Shown piece by piece: positions 34,693-38,459 of a stretch of DNA of 38,459 bases (within the stretch, counting starts at the first letter, position 1; the number at the start of each line of letters is the position of its first letter). The notes under the pieces were generated by a model. That model saw nothing but the letters and a program-made list of their open reading frames with translations. It did no database searches and was not told the origin of the DNA. Position numbers and translations under genes: made by a program. Location: contig CACYQI010000018.1 in NCBI GenBank assembly GCA_902776455.1, forward strand, positions 1 to 38,459. The letters are read 5' to 3'. The DNA comes from an uncultured Bacteroidales bacterium (GTDB lineage: Bacteria; Bacteroidota; Bacteroidia; Bacteroidales; Bacteroidaceae).

Positions 34693-35952
34693 ATGGGAAA
34701 AGAGAGATATATAAGGATAATGGGGCCGATGGGGCCGATGAGGCTTATGGCTGTTTTGGCGGTGTGCCTTGTTGTGTGGGGCTGCCAGAACGACGCGGTG
34801 GAGCCTGAGGACAACCGTCCTCGGAGTTCGATGGAGCTGTTGTCTTTCTCGACGTCCTTCCTCGAGACTACGCCGTGGATTACGCGTGCCGACCCCGAGG
34901 GGTTCCATTTCCCGACGGGCTACCAGTCGAATCATCTTCCCAATGACTATAAGACCTACGAGACACTTCACCCCCATGCTTCCACTTCCGACAGCAACAT
35001 CGGCGTCTTCATGACGCCCGGCGAGGTGAATCCTGCCGGCGACTTCATCTATCAGGGCTTCGAGGGCGGCGTCAGCGTCTGGAAGTCCACCATCGTCGTG
35101 GAGAAGGACAAGCAGTACTACATCTACGGCTTCATGCCTCGCATCGGTGCCGAGTCGGCCACCATCTCCTCCCTGAACGGTCTGGGCGACGAGGACTATG
35201 CCAACGGAGCCGTCATCAGCATCACCAACTATGATGCCTTGACCACGGCCGACGTCTCTGTCATCGTGGGCCTTCGCTGGGCTTCGGAGGACGAGAAGAT
35301 CAACGGCATCGCCGTCGACGGTTCCGACGTCCCCCTGGGCCATTTCGCCTACAAGGGCATGGAGTCGGGCAACAACCGCCTCTTCGTCCTGCTGAAGCAT
35401 GTCTATGCCGGCATGCACTTCGCTACGAAGCTGGATGAGACCTATGCCCGCCTGCGCAACATCCGCATTACGAAGGTGGAACTCACGGCCGTCGGCATCA
35501 AGGAGAAGATCGACCTCACGGTAACGCTCACCGCCAACAGTACGGGGACGGACCCGATGACAAACGTCCAATACACTCCGGCCACTTCTGTCACGACCAA
35601 CAAGACGATTACGCTCTACGAGAAGACGGACGCAGCCGACGACCTCGGCGTGGAGGTGCCTACCGACGACTACAACGACTTCCTCGGCTGTCTGGTTCCC
35701 GGCTCCACCGACAACTTCATCCTCCGCACCACCTACGACGTCTATGACCGCAACGTCACTCCCGCCCATCCCGAGGGAAACCTCATCCGCAAGGACTGTG
35801 TTGCCGAGAACAAAATCAATTCGAACCTAATCTCGGAATTCCCCGAGCTGCATGCCGGACAGCTGTTCACGGTCAACTTGCTCATCAAGCCGACCTATCT
35901 GCACCAGCTCTCCGATCCTGATCTTGACAATCCCACCATCGTGGTTAATTAA
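34693..35952 (+). CDS. Fimbrillin-family lipoprotein 4 (accessory pilin)
   Basis: This is a 419-residue protein from the first ATG. Five in-frame ATG codons compete (34693, 34720, 34729, 34738, 34747), four of them spaced 9 bp by a repeat. MRLMAVLAVCLVVWGC from 34738 gives the best lipoprotein signal (lipobox VVWGC) and places the conserved Arg of WITRADPEG at residue 50, as in its neighbours. Other features are the motif YYIYGFMPRIG and the C-terminus GQLFTVNLLIKPTYLHQLSDPDLDNPT, which is common in accessory fimbrillin-like proteins of Bacteroidales. It is probably cotranscribed with fimbrillin 3. Confidence 0.8.
   Translation: MGKERYIRIMGPMGPMRLMAVLAVCLVVWGCQNDAVEPEDNRPRSSMELLSFSTSFLETTPWITRADPEGFHFPTGYQSNHLPNDYKTYETLHPHASTSDSNIGVFMTPGEVNPAGDFIYQGFEGGVSVWKSTIVVEKDKQYYIYGFMPRIGAESATISSLNGLGDEDYANGAVISITNYDALTTADVSVIVGLRWASEDEKINGIAVDGSDVPLGHFAYKGMESGNNRLFVLLKHVYAGMHFATKLDETYARLRNIRITKVELTAVGIKEKIDLTVTLTANSTGTDPMTNVQYTPATSVTTNKTITLYEKTDAADDLGVEVPTDDYNDFLGCLVPGSTDNFILRTTYDVYDRNVTPAHPEGNLIRKDCVAENKINSNLISEFPELHAGQLFTVNLLIKPTYLHQLSDPDLDNPTIVVN
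34720..34755 (+). repeat. 9-bp repeat supplying alternative start codons for fimbrillin 4
   Basis: Units ATGGGGCCG, ATGGGGCCG, ATGAGGCTT and ATGGCTGTT place in-frame ATGs at 34720, 34729, 34738 and 34747. The word family equals the ftsL repeat at 161-250. Confidence 0.85.
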
Positions 35953-35968
35953 TAATTGACGCTTTACG

Positions 35969-38459
35969 ATGACTATGGAACACCGATATTCAGACCATAC
36001 GACAGATACCCTCCGCACGCTCCACGTTGCATCGGCCTACGCTCCACGGAGCGAAGGCTCACGCTCCACGGAGCATCGGCCGACGCTCCACGCGGCGCAG
36101 AACCTCCTCCTTGCGTTCCTGCTTTTCATGCTTGCAGCGCCACTGCTTCATGCCCAGATAAGCATAGGCGGCAATGTCTATGGCGGCGGCAACGAAGGCG
36201 ACACGGGAGGCAACACCAACGTGACCATCCGCACTGGCCAGATCAAGAATGTCTTCGGTGGTGCCCGTATGGCCGACGTCGGCGGCAGGGCATTCGTCAA
36301 CCTCGACGGCGAACATGGTTCGGGCATGATAGTCATCGCATCGGTCTATGGCGGCAACGACATCTCCGGCGCCGTCGGTAAGTCGCTCAGCGCCAGCGAT
36401 ACCGGAGTGGACAAGCTTCCGACAGAACTGACCGACGTCCTTCAGAGCGGCGAGACAAAGGAGACGCATCCCGCCAAGAACGCCATCAACAACACCTGGA
36501 GCGCCTGCGTCCGCACAAGCCCCAGAAGTACGGAGTATCTGAATTCGGCCACCGATGGCAGTTGTATCCTCGTCGGTAGTGTCTATGGCGGCGGCAACGG
36601 CGAGTACAACTACTTCAAGCCCGGCAACGTGACCGGTAAAGACGCGGGGAACAACGACATCATCGCCACGGAATACGAAGTGCGCGACAAGACCACAGGC
36701 TCCCTCATAGCGCATGGCAGCGAAGCCTTCACCTTGCCCGTGCTCCCCAAGGCCTATCTCGAAATCAACGGCGGCTGTCTGTCGCAAGTCTATGGCGGCG
36801 GCAACAACGCCACGGTGACGACGAACACCACTATCAGCATGAACAACCCCAGTAAGGGCTTGCAGTCGCTGATTCCTGCCTACGACCCGAGTATATACGG
36901 CACTCCGGAAGCCTATAGAGCAACGCTCCTGTACATGCTGAATGTCCTGTCGTCCTTCACGGGCATCCCCACCTTCCAGGGCGACTACTCGAGCCTCGAC
37001 TATACGTCGTCGCGTGTGTTTGGCGGCAACAACAAGGCCGAGATGAAGATACGCCCCGTCTGGAACCTGCAGAGGGGCAAGCTTCGTGACGTCTATTCCG
37101 GCGGCAACGAAGGCAACATGACGCACCCCGAGGGACTCATACTCGACATCATGCCGACAGCGGCCAACAGCGACTACCTGTCCATCGTCAACGTCTATGG
37201 CGGCTGCCGAAGAGCCGACGTGCGACCCACCAACGCCGACGGCATCACCTATCCAGCTACTGCCTCCATCCAGCTCCCCACAGAGTTGGGCTATAAGTTC
37301 CCTGCCGGCCTGCCAGCACGTACCATCATCCGTAGTGGAAAAATCACCAACGTCTATGGCGGTAACGACATTTCGGGCCGCGTCTTCGGCGGCAACGCCG
37401 TGGGTATCTACACCACGATCTATGGCGACGTCTATGGCGGCGGCAACGGCTCCTACTCCTACACCGACAACCCCGTCCTGGGAGCAATTCCAGGCTATGC
37501 CGACTTCTACTACAACCCCGATGAAGTACAGGAAAAGGAAAGGCTGTACAGCGGCGACAATACTTTCACGCTGAACCCGACCTACAAGTCCGTTGAGGCG
37601 CTGAACATCTTCCGCCCCAACGCCGAACAGGTCTCCATCCTCGTCAAGGGAACCGATGCCGCTCATCCCACCGTCATCAAGGGTTCCGTCTATCTCGGCG
37701 GCAACAGCGCCAGCCTGAAGACAGAGAACACCACGCTCCCTACTGGCATAGACCCGAAAGTGGAACTGAAGATAGGCTCCCACGCCATCATCGACAAGGT
37801 GTTCCTGGGCAATAACGGTGCCAACATGGTGACCGAGGATATCCTGCACAAGTATGCCAAATACGTAAATGTGGCAACCGGTGCAACCGAAGAATCGGGT
37901 ACTGCCGACAATAAATACAGTTCGATGGACCTAACGAACGCAACGCGCTTTGCCAAGTACATGCAAGGTTGTGCCATGTCCATCCACCCCAGCGTCGTCT
38001 TCGAGAACACAGAGTACGGCGACCCCGACAATTATATCAATTATTCCAGCCAGATAGGCTCCTTCTACTGCGGCGGCAACAGAGGCAGCATGACATGGCC
38101 CGGCACCAACACCATCGATTTCAACAAGAAGGTCATCATCTACGACAAGTTCGTGGGCGGATGCAACAATGCCAACATAGCCGCAACCACCTACAACGCA
38201 CGCTACCTCGGCGGCATGATAGGTACGGAAGCTGAACAGGCCCCCGGCGGCATGGAGAACCCCGTCGACCACAGCATCAAGGACTGTCTCATCCTCAACT
38301 TCGCCGGTCTGAAGGTACAGCCCAAGCGCTGGGTGGACGACGCCGACCCGTCGAAGGGACTGGAATGGAACACCTTCTGTTATACAGATGGTCATAATAG
38401 CCAAGTTGATCCGACCGACATCAACAGGACCATCAACAGGAACAATGCTGGGGATCAGC
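35969..38459 (+). CDS. Large secreted Y-G-G-G-N repeat protein, putative pilus-associated adhesin (3' end beyond window)
   Basis: The reading frame is open from ATG 35969 (or 35975) to the window end, at least 830 residues, with no stop. Residues 1-46 contain a segment encoded by a 22-bp palindromic array. A signal peptide follows at about 45-62 (NLLLAFLLFMLAAPLLHAQ). From residue 65 on, about 15 units of type (V/F)-(Y/F)-x-G-G-(N/C) recur, starting at about 70, 95, 126, 205, 274, 350, 375, 409, 462, 472, 488, 574, 611, 699 and 728, often continuing as GGGNEG, GGNDISG or GGNNA. These are likely short beta turns of a repetitive extracellular fold. No named domain is recognised. It begins 16 bp after fimbrillin 4, which suggests a surface or tip adhesin role by context. 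Confidence 0.8.
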   Translation, partial: MTMEHRYSDHTTDTLRTLHVASAYAPRSEGSRSTEHRPTLHAAQNLLLAFLLFMLAAPLLHAQISIGGNVYGGGNEGDTGGNTNVTIRTGQIKNVFGGARMADVGGRAFVNLDGEHGSGMIVIASVYGGNDISGAVGKSLSASDTGVDKLPTELTDVLQSGETKETHPAKNAINNTWSACVRTSPRSTEYLNSATDGSCILVGSVYGGGNGEYNYFKPGNVTGKDAGNNDIIATEYEVRDKTTGSLIAHGSEAFTLPVLPKAYLEINGGCLSQVYGGGNNATVTTNTTISMNNPSKGLQSLIPAYDPSIYGTPEAYRATLLYMLNVLSSFTGIPTFQGDYSSLDYTSSRVFGGNNKAEMKIRPVWNLQRGKLRDVYSGGNEGNMTHPEGLILDIMPTAANSDYLSIVNVYGGCRRADVRPTNADGITYPATASIQLPTELGYKFPAGLPARTIIRSGKITNVYGGNDISGRVFGGNAVGIYTTIYGDVYGGGNGSYSYTDNPVLGAIPGYADFYYNPDEVQEKERLYSGDNTFTLNPTYKSVEALNIFRPNAEQVSILVKGTDAAHPTVIKGSVYLGGNSASLKTENTTLPTGIDPKVELKIGSHAIIDKVFLGNNGANMVTEDILHKYAKYVNVATGATEESGTADNKYSSMDLTNATRFAKYMQGCAMSIHPSVVFENTEYGDPDNYINYSSQIGSFYCGGNRGSMTWPGTNTIDFNKKVIIYDKFVGGCNNANIAATTYNARYLGGMIGTEAEQAPGGMENPVDHSIKDCLILNFAGLKVQPKRWVDDADPSKGLEWNTFCYTDGHNSQVDPTDINRTINRNNAGDQ
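36018..36098 (+). repeat. 22-bp palindromic tandem array, four units, inside a reading frame
   Basis: Cores begin at 36020 (CTCCACGTTG), 36042, 36064 (CTCCACGGAG) and 36086 (CTCCACGCGG), exactly 22 bases apart. The array is translated as part of the N-terminus of the Y-G-G-G-N protein, upstream of its signal peptide. The end units are degenerate. Confidence 0.9.

Noticed and set aside
35956-36381. 141-codon plus-strand frame starting with TTG
   Set aside because: It overlaps the signal peptide and first repeats of the large surface protein in another frame. Its Arg/Pro/His-rich product looks like an off-frame translation.
36059-37849. 596-codon open frame on the minus strand in the last gene
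   Set aside because: Antisense of the Y-G-G-G-N repeat protein, whose frame is open to the window end with a signal peptide and regular repeats.

Overview
The window comes from a Bacteroidales bacterium, most plausibly Prevotellaceae or a close relative. The evidence is the canonical Bacteroidetes division and cell-wall (dcw) gene order, promoters of the TTTG / TAnnTTTG type, no strong Shine-Dalgarno sequences, a BspA-like leucine-rich-repeat protein, a membrane-anchored AraC-type regulator, and a fimbrillin (type V pilus) gene cluster. The species cannot be fixed from the sequence alone.

Region 1 (1-15109) is the dcw cluster, all on the + strand: ftsL-like, ftsI (PBP with PASTA), murE, mraY, murD, ftsW, murG, murC, ftsQ, ftsA, ftsZ. 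These genes make lipid II from UDP-MurNAc (MurC, MurD, MurE, MraY, MurG), polymerise and cross-link it at the septum (FtsW, FtsI), and assemble the divisome (FtsL, FtsQ, FtsA, FtsZ). murF and ddl are not present here. Most gaps between these genes hold a degenerate short tandem repeat of their own, with period 7, 8, 9, 12 or 22 bp, and several of these repeats run in phase into the next start codon.

Region 2 (15110-21185) holds recO (minus), tRNA-Glu and rpsT (plus), gyrB (minus) and a small secreted BspA-like protein (minus), separated by repeat-rich gaps. A 22-bp tandem unit with the palindromic core CTCC(A/G)(C/T)GGAG recurs in arrays of four or five copies. Three larger tandem periods in these gaps (88, 110 and 176 bp) are exact multiples of 22.

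Region 3 (21186-25617) holds a TPR / transmembrane / AraC regulator behind a long structured leader. It is followed by about 2.3 kb without a convincing gene, made of GC-rich hairpins, a 110-bp tandem repeat and a cluster of short palindromes.

Region 4 (25488-38459) is a type V pilus-like operon: an OmpA-like/DUF3575 outer-membrane protein, a DUF5119 lipoprotein, four fimbrillin-family lipoproteins, and a large secreted protein with about 15 Y-G-G-G-N-type repeats that runs off the window. A 22-bp palindromic array lies inside the reading frame of this last protein, just before its signal peptide. Because 22 is not a multiple of 3, gain or loss of one unit would switch the frame, so this is a candidate phase-variable surface protein.
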